Notes: generated from the sequence alone by a model not told the origin. A stretch of DNA of 64,000 nt from a candidate division TM6 bacterium GW2011_GWF2_37_49 (GCA_000989955.1 LBTE01000001.1:326021-390020), one strand, 5' to 3'; positions 36,664 to 44,955 are shown, counted from the first letter of the stretch. Translations and numbers: made by a program.

Positions 36664-37392
36664 CTAATGCAATAATTCATTCAAATCGCCGATTGAAAGG
36701 CTTTGCTTTTCGGGCCCCAAATCATGTTTTATTGTTTTATCCTTCATAATCCACAACCTGTTTCCCAATGTTTTTGCAAACTCCAAATCGTGGGTGATAA
36801 AAAGCGTTGTTATTTTATGTTTTTCTATGAAAGGTATAGAAAAACTCAACATTTTTTTTGTTGCAATCGGATCTAGCGCTGCCGTTGGCTCATCCAACAA
36901 CAGCATTTGTGGCGGGGTTATTGTGGCCATCATAAGTGCAACCATCTGTCGCTGTCCGCCAGAAAGACCCCCCATCGGACGCTTCAAAAGTTTGTCTACG
37001 CTACCGTTTACAAGCGATAACAAGTCCATAACTTCGTCTGGCAATTGCGATGAAATTTTTTTAGGTCGAACAGTCGCGTTTTTAAGCATTGCAAGCACTA
37101 TATTTTCATGAACACTTAAATTATCAACGGTGTTCATTTTTGGGTCTTGAAACAGCCGTGCAATAAATTTTGTTCGTTGCAGCTCGCTTAGCGGTGTTAT
37201 GTCCTGGTCATTAATAATTATGCGACCAGATTGAGGTGTTAGCCTGCCTGAAATGGCGTTAAACAGTGTGCTTTTACCTGTTCCGTTCGGACCAATTATC
37301 ATAATAACATCGCCTGAATGTATTGTTGCATTCAGATTTTCAAGAATGGGACTTCCATTCAATGTTACGTTTATATTTTCAAGTTTTAGCAT
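36664..37392 (-). CDS. ABC importer ATPase of the TrpXYZ-type operon
   Basis: A 242-residue ATPase with Walker A (IGPNGTGKSTLFNAI), signature GGLSGGQRQMVALMMA, Walker B with D-loop (LLLDEPTAALDP) and switch histidine (LFITHDLEFA). It is the last gene of a four-gene minus-strand operon and begins six bases after a substrate-binding gene. With the permease at 38377-39222 it should drive uptake of an amino acid. It matches the TrpZ-like role. Confidence 0.9.
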   Translation of the reverse strand: MLKLENINVTLNGSPILENLNATIHSGDVIMIIGPNGTGKSTLFNAISGRLTPQSGRIIINDQDITPLSELQRTKFIARLFQDPKMNTVDNLSVHENIVLAMLKNATVRPKKISSQLPDEVMDLLSLVNGSVDKLLKRPMGGLSGGQRQMVALMMATITPPQMLLLDEPTAALDPIATKKMLSFSIPFIEKHKITTLFITHDLEFAKTLGNRLWIMKDKTIKHDLGPEKQSLSIGDLNELLH

Positions 37393-37397
37393 GATTT

Positions 37398-38372
37398 TTA
37401 TTCCCTTATTTCAATATCATTTTTTAATGTATCAGCGATTTTGATATTCAATGCACAAGCCATTTTTTGGCTTACAATCATCTTTTTGGGGGCTGGTCCA
37501 ACGGCCAAAATTGTTGCTGGCGTTTTTTTATGATTCACTATATCCATTATTAAATCGGCAGCTTGACGCCCGGCTTCATGGTAATTTACGCTGCCAGTGC
37601 AGCCAAAAACACCATTCGTGAAAAGAAAATCATCGCAGATAAATAACGGCTTATTATTTTTAAGTGCTGCCTTTGCAACAACAGACATTACCGATGCAAT
37701 CGTATTATCTGTTGGGATAACTACGGCATCTGCTTTTTCGAAAGCAATAGTAGCTGCTGATGAGACTTCGCACTCGTTATTTACACCGACATGCAAACTT
37801 TTTATATCAAGTGGCTGTAAAATCGTGTCCATATCTTTAACGAATGAAACAGAGTTTGCCTCTGCTGGATTGAACAAAAGAGCGATATTTTTTGCTGCAG
37901 GCAGCAACATTTTTATCCTTTCAACAAGCTGATTTATGTCGACTGCATCAGTTATTCCGCATGCATTTGTTTTGTCGTGAACCAATCCCAACGATTTTGG
38001 ATCAGTTACGGCGCAGTAAATTATAGGCTTCTCTTTTTCGATCTTTGCCATTGCTTGTGTTGCCAGTGTTGCTATTGTTACCACGGCGCTGATTTGTTTA
38101 TTGTTGTGAAAGCTTGCGGCTATGTTTTGTGCTGTCATTGCCGACCCTTCGGCGTTTTGAGTAATTATACAAACGTTATCTCCTAACAGCTCTTTCAGGC
38201 GAGAAATTGCGCCATCACGTGCTGCGTCAAGTGCTGGATGTGATATTGTTTGTAAGACGCCTATCGTTAGCACATCTTTTTTTGAATGACTCAATTTTGA
38301 GCTAACAATTAATGCACCCAAAATTATAACGACAAAAAATCCAATAAAAATTTTATTATTAAACGTTTTCAT
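37398..38372 (-). CDS. ABC substrate-binding protein, PF04392/TrpX-like, copy A
   Basis: A 324-residue extracytoplasmic binding protein anchored by an N-terminal membrane segment (IFIGFFVVIILGALIV); no lipobox cysteine is visible. LTIGVLQTISHPALDAARDG and PIIYCAVTDPKSLGLVHDKT mark the PF04392 family, whose studied members bind tryptophan, tyrosine or phenylalanine. It closely resembles the protein at 39224-40189, the two flanking the permease. This one differs most in the ligand-facing second half. Gaps in the operon are 1-6 bases. Confidence 0.88.
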   Translation of the reverse strand: MKTFNNKIFIGFFVVIILGALIVSSKLSHSKKDVLTIGVLQTISHPALDAARDGAISRLKELLGDNVCIITQNAEGSAMTAQNIAASFHNNKQISAVVTIATLATQAMAKIEKEKPIIYCAVTDPKSLGLVHDKTNACGITDAVDINQLVERIKMLLPAAKNIALLFNPAEANSVSFVKDMDTILQPLDIKSLHVGVNNECEVSSAATIAFEKADAVVIPTDNTIASVMSVVAKAALKNNKPLFICDDFLFTNGVFGCTGSVNYHEAGRQAADLIMDIVNHKKTPATILAVGPAPKKMIVSQKMACALNIKIADTLKNDIEIRE

Positions 38373-38376
38373 TATT

Positions 38377-39222
38377 TTATCCTTGTTTTGAATTGTTTAT
38401 CCCAACTAAAACTATTATTAAAACTGCTGTTATAAGCCGGTTCCAAACCGGTTCTATCTGTAATTCAAGTGTCAAAGCAATGATTGACTGATAAGCCAAA
38501 GCACCAAGCACTATTTTTGCAACCAAATTATTCGAAATTGAGGACCCAATAACCAAACCTGCAAGAGCTACGGTTAATGTTCCAACGCAGCCAGTTATTG
38601 AAAAAAATCCAAGATGTTGAACAAATAGTGCTCCAGCAAGGCCCGTTATGCTATTGGAAATAATCAGGCATGAAATTTTGTAAAAATTGATACTTTTTCC
38701 AAGTCCGGTCAAAATTTGAGGGTTGCTTCCGCTTGCCTTCAAAACGAGCCCAAATTCTGTTTGTAACAGCCATTTAACTGTGAATATCATTCCCAAGCAA
38801 ATGCCCACAAGTACGATTAAATGGGATGCCTCTCCAAGCTGTAAAAAACTTAACAAATCAAAAATTGTTTTGTTAACGCCCAAATTTGCGTTGGCACCTG
38901 CAAGTTTAAGATTTATGGAAAAAATCCCCGTGGTAATCACTATTCCGCTTATCAGGTTATTAAGTTTTAACTTTGTATTCAAAATGCCGGTTAATAGGCC
39001 CGCTACGCCACCGACAAAAACTGCTGCAAGCGTTGCAATCACTGCATTTACTCCTACAAGCAACAGTGAGACAACAACCGCCCCACCAGCTGTAAAGCTT
39101 CCGTCAACGGTTAAATCGTCGAAGCTTATTATTTTTGACGATAAAAAAACCGACAAGACGACTAGCGCGTAAATAGCTCCAATTTCTACTATATTTAAAA
39201 TTAAATTTATTGGTAAATCCAT
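38377..39222 (-). CDS. ABC importer permease, TrpY-like
   Basis: A 281-residue permease of the branched-chain/ribose/TrpY class, with about eight membrane segments. Family-like stretches are ALVVLSVFLSSKIISFDDLT and FTAGGAVVVSLLL near the N-terminus and GLVLKASGSNPQILTGLGKS in the cytoplasmic coupling loop. One base separates its start from the preceding binding protein's stop. It forms the inner-membrane channel of the importer. Confidence 0.88.
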   Translation of the reverse strand: MDLPINLILNIVEIGAIYALVVLSVFLSSKIISFDDLTVDGSFTAGGAVVVSLLLVGVNAVIATLAAVFVGGVAGLLTGILNTKLKLNNLISGIVITTGIFSINLKLAGANANLGVNKTIFDLLSFLQLGEASHLIVLVGICLGMIFTVKWLLQTEFGLVLKASGSNPQILTGLGKSINFYKISCLIISNSITGLAGALFVQHLGFFSITGCVGTLTVALAGLVIGSSISNNLVAKIVLGALAYQSIIALTLELQIEPVWNRLITAVLIIVLVGINNSKQG

Positions 39223-39223
39223 T

Positions 39224-40189
39224 TTAATCCTTTATTTCTACTTTAATTTTTAAATTTTCTGGAATATTAATTCCCAGCAGTTCAACAGCTTTTTTATTCA
39301 TGACAATTTTCTGCGTGTCAGGTTTGATGATCAAGATATCGGATGGCTTTTGAAGTTTCTTCAAAAGCTTAACTGATATTTCTCCGGCCAGGCTTCCAGA
39401 CATGCTATAATTAACTCCGCCAACATAGGCGAGTATTCCTGGATAAAGCTCGGTATCATAACAAACAAGCAGCGGTTTTTTATTTTTCAGACAAATTTTT
39501 GCAACACTTTGGAGTACGCAGGCTACCGTGTTATCGGTTGGAACTACGACCAAATCTGCCTTTTGCACAGCTATGTTTGTGGCTGCGTTTATTTCTGCTT
39601 CATTATTCACTGAAATGTGTATAGAGTTTAAGCTCGATTCAGAAATGCTTTGGTCAATCTCTTGTACTGCTGAGGCTGAATTTGGTTCTGATTGATTGTA
39701 AAGAATTGCCACATTTTTTATGCTTGGCATCAGGCTTTTGATTAATGAGATTGCAGATTTTGTTTCAGCTGCATCTGTCATTCCGCAAGCATTTGTTTTA
39801 TCGTGAACTAATCCAAGTGATTTCGGATCGGTTACTGCACAGTAAATTATTGGCTTTTCTTTTTCAATATTTGCCACCGCCTGTGTTGCAAGTGTTCCGA
39901 TTGTTATAATTGCGTCAATTCGGCTATTGTTGTGATAGCTGGTAGCAATATTTTGTGCCGTTAAAATTGATCCTTCCGCGTTTTGTACGACAACCGATAC
40001 TTCGTTTTTTAAAAGCTCTTTTAATCGTGCAATTGCGCTATTTCGTGCGGCGTCAAGTGCTGGATGCGATATTGTTTGTACAATTCCAACCGTCAAGGCT
40101 GTTTTTTTTGATTTTCGAAGATTTAACCCTAAAATTATTGTCAAAATAACGGAGGCTATGCCACCTAAAACTAATAAATTCTTATTCAT
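39224..40189 (-). CDS. ABC substrate-binding protein, PF04392/TrpX-like, copy B
   Basis: The first gene of the importer operon: 321 residues, N-terminal anchor (LGGIASVILTIILGLNL) and the family motifs VGIVQTISHPALDAARNSA and IIYCAVTDPKSLGLVHDKTN. It is a tandem-derived paralog of the protein at 37398-38372. AAGGATTTTAAG precedes the ATG. Its 5' leader holds a Phe/Tyr-rich ORF and an attenuator, which points to phenylalanine or tyrosine as the transported amino acid. Two binding proteins serving one permease could widen substrate range. Confidence 0.88.
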   Translation of the reverse strand: MNKNLLVLGGIASVILTIILGLNLRKSKKTALTVGIVQTISHPALDAARNSAIARLKELLKNEVSVVVQNAEGSILTAQNIATSYHNNSRIDAIITIGTLATQAVANIEKEKPIIYCAVTDPKSLGLVHDKTNACGMTDAAETKSAISLIKSLMPSIKNVAILYNQSEPNSASAVQEIDQSISESSLNSIHISVNNEAEINAATNIAVQKADLVVVPTDNTVACVLQSVAKICLKNKKPLLVCYDTELYPGILAYVGGVNYSMSGSLAGEISVKLLKKLQKPSDILIIKPDTQKIVMNKKAVELLGINIPENLKIKVEIKD

Positions 40190-40222
40190 CTTAAAATCCT
40201 TTATAAAAAATGTGATAACAAC

Positions 40223-40251
40223 AAAAAACCCCCGGTGGTTTACCGGGGGTT
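40223..40251 (-). terminator. leader attenuator terminator of the importer operon
   Basis: On the minus strand AACCCCCGGT, loop AAACC and ACCGGGGGTT form a 10-bp stem followed by a T6 run. It stands 34 bases before the first structural gene, inside the leader rather than after a gene. Its 5' arm can instead pair with GCCGGGG at 40291-40297, giving a 7-bp antiterminator that lies within the leader ORF. Confidence 0.85.
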
Positions 40252-40273
40252 AACTTTTTAGTAACGTTATAAG

Positions 40274-40420
40274 CTATTTAAATCGTAGCTCCCCGGCAAA
40301 AAAATAGGGTGTAAAATAGGAAAAATAAAAAAATGAAAACGACACGGGACATGCCGCTGTTGCAGCATTTTGCGATAATGTAATTGAAGAACTACAGGTT
40401 GATTTGCAATGTGTCATCAT
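40274..40420 (-). CDS. Phe/Tyr-rich leader peptide (attenuation)
   Basis: A 48-codon ORF starts ATGATG with GAAAGGT six bases ahead. Residues 27-41 read SFSFFYFSYFTPYFF: seven Phe and three Tyr in fifteen. The aromatic codons are followed directly by the GCCGGGG antiterminator arm and then the stop codon, with the terminator 23 bases on. This is the layout of pheA/pheST-type leaders. A ribosome stalled on early Phe/Tyr codons would leave GCCGGGG free to block the terminator, while one reaching the stop would cover it. The T-rich tract also gives a 24-codon Phe-rich frame (40278-40352) but without a ribosome site. It controls the aromatic amino acid importer. Confidence 0.7.
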   Translation of the reverse strand: MMTHCKSTCSSSITLSQNAATAACPVSFSFFYFSYFTPYFFAGELRFK

Positions 40421-40469
40421 GTTTTTACCTTTCAATGACTACAAACTAATACCAAACAATTTCTACATG

Positions 40470-40498
40470 AGATTACATGAAGTTTGCGGATATGTCAA
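40470..40498 (-). promoter_or_regulatory. promoter of the importer operon leader
   Basis: On the minus strand a perfect TTGACA (40493-40498) and TAATCT (40470-40475) are 17 bases apart. Transcription would begin near 40463, about 43 bases before the leader ORF, giving a leader RNA of about 270 bases. Confidence 0.6.
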
Positions 40499-40728
40499 AT
40501 AGAAAACAAAACCGCATCCGATTCAAGCCTCTCAAACGCTATGCCAGTTTTCGTTATTTCCATTTTTTTCGCTTGGCAAGCCGCTTCCAATCGTTGCCTG
40601 CCCGCGGGGGCTAAAAAGTTATCAATTTCGATGTAAGGTTGACCGGTGCGTGGATTTAGGGTGAAATAGTTGATGTATTGACGTGCCATAGCATGCCTTG
40701 GTTTAGGACCGTTTTTATGTTTTGTCAA
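40495..40728 (-). CDS. short repeat-encoded ORF, possible peptide of the dispersed family
   Basis: A 77-codon frame covers repeat copy 8 and runs slightly past both ends. It reads YINYFTLNPRTGQPYIEIDN, then FLAPAGRQRLEAACQAKKME and ITKTGIAFERL. Copy 6 and copy 9 keep the same frame with mostly conservative changes, which argues that this peptide was once selected. A nearby CATACCTTGG-type start context has no ribosome site, and I recognise no domain. It may be a living small gene or a gene remnant spread with the repeat. Confidence 0.35.
   Translation of the reverse strand: MTKHKNGPKPRHAMARQYINYFTLNPRTGQPYIEIDNFLAPAGRQRLEAACQAKKMEITKTGIAFERLESDAVLFSI
40536..40697 (-). repeat. dispersed ~150 bp repeat, copy 8 (well preserved)
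   Basis: Together with copy 9 this is the best preserved pair: they match closely over about 160 bases, including CACGT-CATACATCAACTATTTC-like starts and GCTTGCCAA-CGAAAAAAATG ends. It lies upstream of the importer leader promoter. Confidence 0.8.
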
Positions 40729-40843
40729 GGCAAAGTGATAACCTGTCAGGGCAAACGCACTTAATGTGTGGAATTTAAAAGATTTTTAAATTATTTGATG
40801 GTGAAATTTCAAGCTGTCAGAAATGGAATTTTGAGTTATCCTT

Positions 40844-41677
40844 TTAAGGCATCGTCCGAAACGTTTTTGTTAAAAAAAAATCTGGGTCTTTGTAAATCAA
40901 AACAATCGTCAAGCAGAGCAATAACAACGTTTGAATAACCTTGCTGTCTGGGTGGGTTGCAAAAACTTCGTTAAAAAGTCCGGCGGTAACATGAAAAATA
41001 ACTGCAACCAAGATATTGCGATTGGTTTTATAATATAACCAATTCATCAAAAGTACGAATGGAATTAAGCTTAAAACAAAATTTAATGAATAAATCCAGC
41101 CCATCGCGGCAAGGTTGCTGTGATAATAGTCTTTAATAAATGAAAGCGGAAAGTGCCAAAAAGCCCAGAAAATGGCAAACATCATAGATGAGCTAAAAAG
41201 ACTAAAACGAGATCGGAGACAGTCGGTTCCGTAAGAATGCCAGGCCAGCTCTTCGAAAAAAGGCGCTAAAAATAGCATGATCCACGCAGGAAAAAGAGAG
41301 TACGAAAAAGATGTTCCGCCCGAAAAAGCAAATTGATCAATGCTGTAGCCAAAAATCAATGATACAGCTTGAGCCAAAAGAATGCTGCCAAGCATAAGAA
41401 AGCACGTCAAAAAAAGATATATCGGTTGAGATTTGTTAAAAGTAAAAAGTCTACGCCAAAAATCGTTTTTTAATTTTGGATTTAAATACATCATCAAAAA
41501 TGCGATTACGGCTGGACTAATCAACCCAACCACTCCCAAAATCCCACCCAAATTGGCATAAAAGCTACTGTCGGATGGAATGTGGCTCAAATACGCAGCC
41601 GTAAACCAAAAGCCCCATGGAATGAGTGTACATAAAGCATAAAAAAGAATTATGTGCTTATATTCATTGATTATCAC
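40844..41677 (-). CDS. CPBP-family intramembrane metalloprotease
   Basis: A 277-residue membrane protein with about seven to eight helices. The three CPBP (Abi/CAAX-protease-like) motifs are present: EELAWHSYG (Glu-Glu pair), FWAFWHFPL (F-x-x-x-H) and FHVTAGLFNE (H with Asn). The arginine usually found after the Glu-Glu pair is replaced by histidine/serine. Bacterial members are linked to peptide maturation or immunity to bacteriocins. It faces no obvious partner; the Asp/Glu racemase follows upstream on the same strand about 40 bases away. Confidence 0.85.
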   Translation of the reverse strand: MIINEYKHIILFYALCTLIPWGFWFTAAYLSHIPSDSSFYANLGGILGVVGLISPAVIAFLMMYLNPKLKNDFWRRLFTFNKSQPIYLFLTCFLMLGSILLAQAVSLIFGYSIDQFAFSGGTSFSYSLFPAWIMLFLAPFFEELAWHSYGTDCLRSRFSLFSSSMMFAIFWAFWHFPLSFIKDYYHSNLAAMGWIYSLNFVLSLIPFVLLMNWLYYKTNRNILVAVIFHVTAGLFNEVFATHPDSKVIQTLLLLCLTIVLIYKDPDFFLTKTFRTMP

Positions 41678-41718
41678 GAATAAATCTCCTTTGTTGTAAT
41701 CGTATCTGGAAAGGCTTT

Positions 41719-42411
41719 TTATTCCAACGCAAATTCAACTGCTGCAGCGCATTGAAGCTGAACGGGATTAATGATTGGAAGCACAGAATTGCCACTATCA
41801 ACGAGCAGTGGAAACTCTGTACACCCTAGAACTACAGACTGACAATCTGGGTGAGCTTCTATCAACTTTGAAAAATAATGTTTTGAATCCTGAGTAACAA
41901 CGTTATAAATCAGTTCATCAGATAATATTTTTTGCATGCCGTCGCGTTCTGCCAAATCAGGTATTACTACTTCAATGCCGTGATTTTCCAAAGTTTTTGC
42001 GAAAAAACCATCTTCCATGGTTGATTTTGTGGCTAATAACAGAACTTTTTTATACTGTTGTTGATTGATATGTTGCGCAACGAGTTCTACTGCATGAAAA
42101 ACAGGTATATCAGCATCTGGATATAAATCATGCCTCACCAAATCATAGTATTTATGCAGGCTATTGCAACAAATGATTATACAATCAGGATTCAACGACA
42201 TAAGCTCTATCAATTCTGCATGTAAAATGTCGGCTATTTTTTCGTGATTTTTTCCGTAATTGCTCATTATATCGTGATAATCGATACTTTTGAGGAGGAT
42301 TTTGGCGCTGTGATAACCGCCCAAGCGTTTGCCAACTAATTCATTTAATAATGTGTAATAACCCATGGTTGAAGACCAGCCAGTGCCACCTAAAAGTCCG
42401 ATTGTTTTCAT
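41719..42411 (-). CDS. aspartate/glutamate racemase family protein
   Basis: A 230-residue cofactor-independent racemase. The start MKTIGLLGGTGWSSTMGYY is the family signature. Two catalytic cysteines are in place: Cys81 in IICCNSLH (usually C-A-N-T-M-H) and the one in VVLGCTEFPLL near residue 196. It may make D-Asp or D-Glu for cell wall, or racemise a related acid. D-Glu is needed for peptidoglycan, which the dapF gene suggests is made. Substrate is not decided by the sequence. Confidence 0.88.
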   Translation of the reverse strand: MKTIGLLGGTGWSSTMGYYTLLNELVGKRLGGYHSAKILLKSIDYHDIMSNYGKNHEKIADILHAELIELMSLNPDCIIICCNSLHKYYDLVRHDLYPDADIPVFHAVELVAQHINQQQYKKVLLLATKSTMEDGFFAKTLENHGIEVVIPDLAERDGMQKILSDELIYNVVTQDSKHYFSKLIEAHPDCQSVVLGCTEFPLLVDSGNSVLPIINPVQLQCAAAVEFALE

Positions 42412-42479
42412 GTGTAATTTTTCCTTAATTCATTTTTCTTCGGTTTTATAATCTTTTTATCGCAACATGTTTTTGAAGC

Positions 42480-42755
42480 TCATCCAAAGAGCTCTGCGTG
42501 TGAACCCAAACGTTCAAACTTTATAATTTGCTCTTCGGCTAAAATTCTATAAATCATCACCCAATCACTTGTCACGTGGCAATCTCGATACCAACTCCAG
42601 CGACCTTTGAGCTGATGATCTTGAAAAATAGGATTCAATGGCTGTTCACTGAGCAAAGTATACATAACCTTACCCAATAACTCTAAATCTTTTTTTTGAC
42701 GGCGCGCTTTTTCGACGTCTTTTTTGAAACTTTTCGAGATTTTTGATTTAAACAT
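42480..42755 (-). CDS. YafQ-type mRNA interferase toxin
   Basis: A 91-residue RelE-fold toxin. KSFKKDVEKARRQKKDLELL, the H-x-L-K-G-x-W block (HQLKGRWSWYRDCHV), WVMIYRI and the terminal RLGSHAELF with its catalytic histidine all fit YafQ. It would cleave mRNA on the ribosome. Its ATG lies inside the 3' end of the antitoxin gene in another frame (73-base overlap), so the pair is tightly coupled. Confidence 0.85.
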   Translation of the reverse strand: MFKSKISKSFKKDVEKARRQKKDLELLGKVMYTLLSEQPLNPIFQDHQLKGRWSWYRDCHVTSDWVMIYRILAEEQIIKFERLGSHAELFG

Positions 42756-43018
42756 GTCGTTGGCAACCCTAAATATTTAAACATTTCCGAAGGAGAACCA
42801 AAAATGAATGAATCCTTTTCACACTCACTTTTAACCAGGCTTGCAGCTGTTTTTTTATTGGGAACATGTTCAGTGCGGCATGGTAGATGTTGTCTGATAC
42901 AGCTCAATACAAGATCATTGATGCTTGTGTGTTGGCTGGCAGCCATGACCTTGAGCCACAATCGCTCCTCTCTGGGGATATCAATACTAAGTCGGGATCT
43001 TTTCTCGGGTTCTTTCAT
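42683..43018 (-). CDS. antitoxin of the YafQ pair, ribbon-helix-helix-like
   Basis: A 111-residue protein from the ATG at 43018, which has GAGGTG six bases ahead; the in-frame start at 43042 is weaker. The N-terminal SRLSIDIPREERLWLKVMAA and SINDLVLSCIRQHL look like a ribbon-helix-helix DNA-binding unit. The C-terminus is basic (KKTSKKRAVKKKI) and overlaps the toxin gene. It should neutralise the toxin and repress its own promoter at the dyads upstream. Confidence 0.7.
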   Translation of the reverse strand: MKEPEKRSRLSIDIPREERLWLKVMAASQHTSINDLVLSCIRQHLPCRTEHVPNKKTAASLVKSECEKDSFIFGSPSEMFKYLGLPTTCLNQKSRKVSKKTSKKRAVKKKI

Positions 43019-43090
43019 AAAGCACCTCATTTCATAACGCATTTGGCTTTTGACGCCATGTTTTAATACTCAAATTTAATGTGACACAAA

Positions 43091-43117
43091 GACACAAATG
43101 TGTCAAGTCGTCTTGAC
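43091..43117. promoter_or_regulatory. operator candidates of the YafQ toxin-antitoxin operon
   Basis: GACACA-AA-TGTGTC (43091-43104) is followed by CAAG-TCGT-CTTG. Both dyads lie about 75-95 bases ahead of the antitoxin start, where autoregulation by a ribbon-helix-helix antitoxin is expected. Confidence 0.5.
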
Positions 43118-43266
43118 CTGCCAGACACGGCAAAAGTCTAATTAAATGCAATATGAGTTTTGAGTTGCCAATTTTCATTAAACTTGCGTTACATATCTAA
43201 AAAATTTAATCTCGTTCCTGTGTAATAAATTATCAGAACTACTTATTAATTTAAAGGACTTCAAAA

Positions 43267-43773
43267 ATGAAAACTTTGATTCTTTACAAAAGCAAGTACG
43301 GAAGCTCTAAGCAATACGCTCAGTGGCTTAATTCAGAAATAAATAGCGACATATTTGAATTAGATAAATGCCCAGATTTGAGTAATTATAATTTAATAAT
43401 TTTAGGCGGAGGAAGTTATTTTGGTAAAATAAACGGATCAGATTTTATTTCTAAAAATTGGAATGTTCTTAAAACCAAAAAAATTATTCTATTCTCGACA
43501 TCTGGGGCCAAGCCACAAGACCCTTTAATCAAAAACCTTTATGAAGATAGTATTCCAGCAGAGATAAGGGCATATGTGCGATACTTTCCACTTGATGGAG
43601 CTTGCGCGTACGAGCGCCTAACTTGGACGCATAAAATATTGTCTTTCATTGGATCAATGTTTCAAAGCGATCCGGTTAAAAAAAATGAAATGCGACAAGG
43701 TTTCGATCGTGTAAAAAAAGAGAACATTAATCCAATTGTTGAGTATGTTAAAAACATAGTTTTTGCAGATTAG
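43267..43773 (+). CDS. flavodoxin-domain protein
   Basis: The 168 residues begin ILYKSKYGSSKQYAQWL, the FMN phosphate loop of flavodoxins, and continue with LIILGGGSYFGKI and IILFSTSGA, the isoalloxazine loops. The size and the 'S-K-Y-G-S-S' start recall HemG-like menaquinone-dependent flavodoxins, but no heme gene is present. AAAGGAC precedes the ATG. It may serve in electron transfer. It is followed by an outer-membrane protein gene after 75 bases. Confidence 0.8.
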   Translation: MKTLILYKSKYGSSKQYAQWLNSEINSDIFELDKCPDLSNYNLIILGGGSYFGKINGSDFISKNWNVLKTKKIILFSTSGAKPQDPLIKNLYEDSIPAEIRAYVRYFPLDGACAYERLTWTHKILSFIGSMFQSDPVKKNEMRQGFDRVKKENINPIVEYVKNIVFAD

Positions 43774-43848
43774 ATTTATACAGAATGTCTTGAACCAGAC
43801 TGGCTCCCAGAGCAGGTTGCGGTTCGAACTTTTGACAGGAGTTTAGGC

Positions 43849-44955
43849 ATGCAATTTTGTAATCTAAAAAAGTATGAATTTTATTTAAGTCTCTTGTTTC
43901 CGATTCTCTTCTGTTTTTGTGTGCAAGCAAATGCAGTTCCGTCGTTGCATACTCCACGGTGTACATTATCAGCGGAAGCGATAGTCTTTGACCGTGTAGG
44001 CACAGCCAAGTATACACTTGTTGAACGAGTACCGGGCACAAATTTTTTCTTCGACATTCCTACCACGCCAGGCGACTCAGCCCTCAACAGTTCCAATCTT
44101 AAGCAAGGCTTTTCCCCTGGATTTAGGTTGGGTGCGGATTACCGTATAGACTCCAACAATGATTTATTGTTATCTTTTTTTCGTATCGGCGACTGGGACA
44201 CCACCCGATCCATTTGGCCCGATAATCCATTGGACTGGCTGGTAATGAGAGCTCCTGGCGGTTTTTTTCAGACTCAGGATTTTACATACCAATCGATGAC
44301 ATGGGACTATTCTACGAAACTTTATAATTTGGAATTCAACATGCAAAAGAAACTCTCCAACGGAGTAACCATGCTCACCGGATTCCGATGGCTGCAGTTG
44401 CACGAAAACCTTCAAGGCACAATTCCGCCCCCTGATTATATCCAGCCCACATGGAAGAGTTATCCGGAAGCCAATCTTGCCTATGTTGCGTGGTTTGAAA
44501 AACAACCGGGCACCACAGCCCCAGCTTATCCTCCATTTTGGGATACAAGTACTACAAACAATCTCTATGGTTTACAGATCGGTTTAACAGGAGACTTATT
44601 CAAGCATTATCACTTTTCCATCAACGGATCGATAAAGATTGGAGGGTATTGGAATCATGCGTCAGAATCAACTGAAGTTAGCATAGCAAAGGTCGTGTAT
44701 GATTCAGGCGCTTCAACAAATAATCTCGCTTTTGTTGGAGAAGTTGGCTTGCAGTGTAAATATCAAATTACCGATATGTTTGTACTGAAGCTCGGCTATG
44801 AGGCGCTATGGGTTGCAGGTGTCGCTCTAGCTCCTGGGCAAATAAATGAGACGTATTCAAATTCAGCTCCGACCTCAGTGAATGCTCTTGGCGTGAGTTG
44901 CAATTCCAATGTGCTTTTTCATGGGGTAACTGCTGGTTTGGAATTGTCATTCTAA
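43849..44955 (+). CDS. outer-membrane beta-barrel protein, BBP7/Lpg-like
   Basis: A 368-residue protein with a signal peptide (FYLSLLFPILFCFCVQANA) and alternating hydrophobic strands with a terminal Phe (GVTAGLELSF), as the BAM machine requires. The layout GFRLGADYRIDSNNDLLLSF and NLEFNMQKKLSNGVTMLTGF resembles planctomycete BBP7 porins and Legionella surface barrels, from memory. Base composition is richer in G and C than neighbours, so it may be acquired. CAGGAG precedes the ATG. It is probably a surface porin or adhesin. Confidence 0.7.
   Translation: MQFCNLKKYEFYLSLLFPILFCFCVQANAVPSLHTPRCTLSAEAIVFDRVGTAKYTLVERVPGTNFFFDIPTTPGDSALNSSNLKQGFSPGFRLGADYRIDSNNDLLLSFFRIGDWDTTRSIWPDNPLDWLVMRAPGGFFQTQDFTYQSMTWDYSTKLYNLEFNMQKKLSNGVTMLTGFRWLQLHENLQGTIPPPDYIQPTWKSYPEANLAYVAWFEKQPGTTAPAYPPFWDTSTTNNLYGLQIGLTGDLFKHYHFSINGSIKIGGYWNHASESTEVSIAKVVYDSGASTNNLAFVGEVGLQCKYQITDMFVLKLGYEALWVAGVALAPGQINETYSNSAPTSVNALGVSCNSNVLFHGVTAGLELSF

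Noticed and set aside
40278..40352. Alternative 24-codon Phe-rich leader ORF in another frame
   Set aside because: It has no ribosome site; the overlapping 48-codon frame has GAAAGGT at proper distance. A T-rich tract gives Phe codons in more than one frame.
40223..40498. T-box riboswitch in the importer leader
   Set aside because: No T-box sequence (TGGNACCGCG-like) or specifier loop is visible; peptide attenuation explains the layout better.
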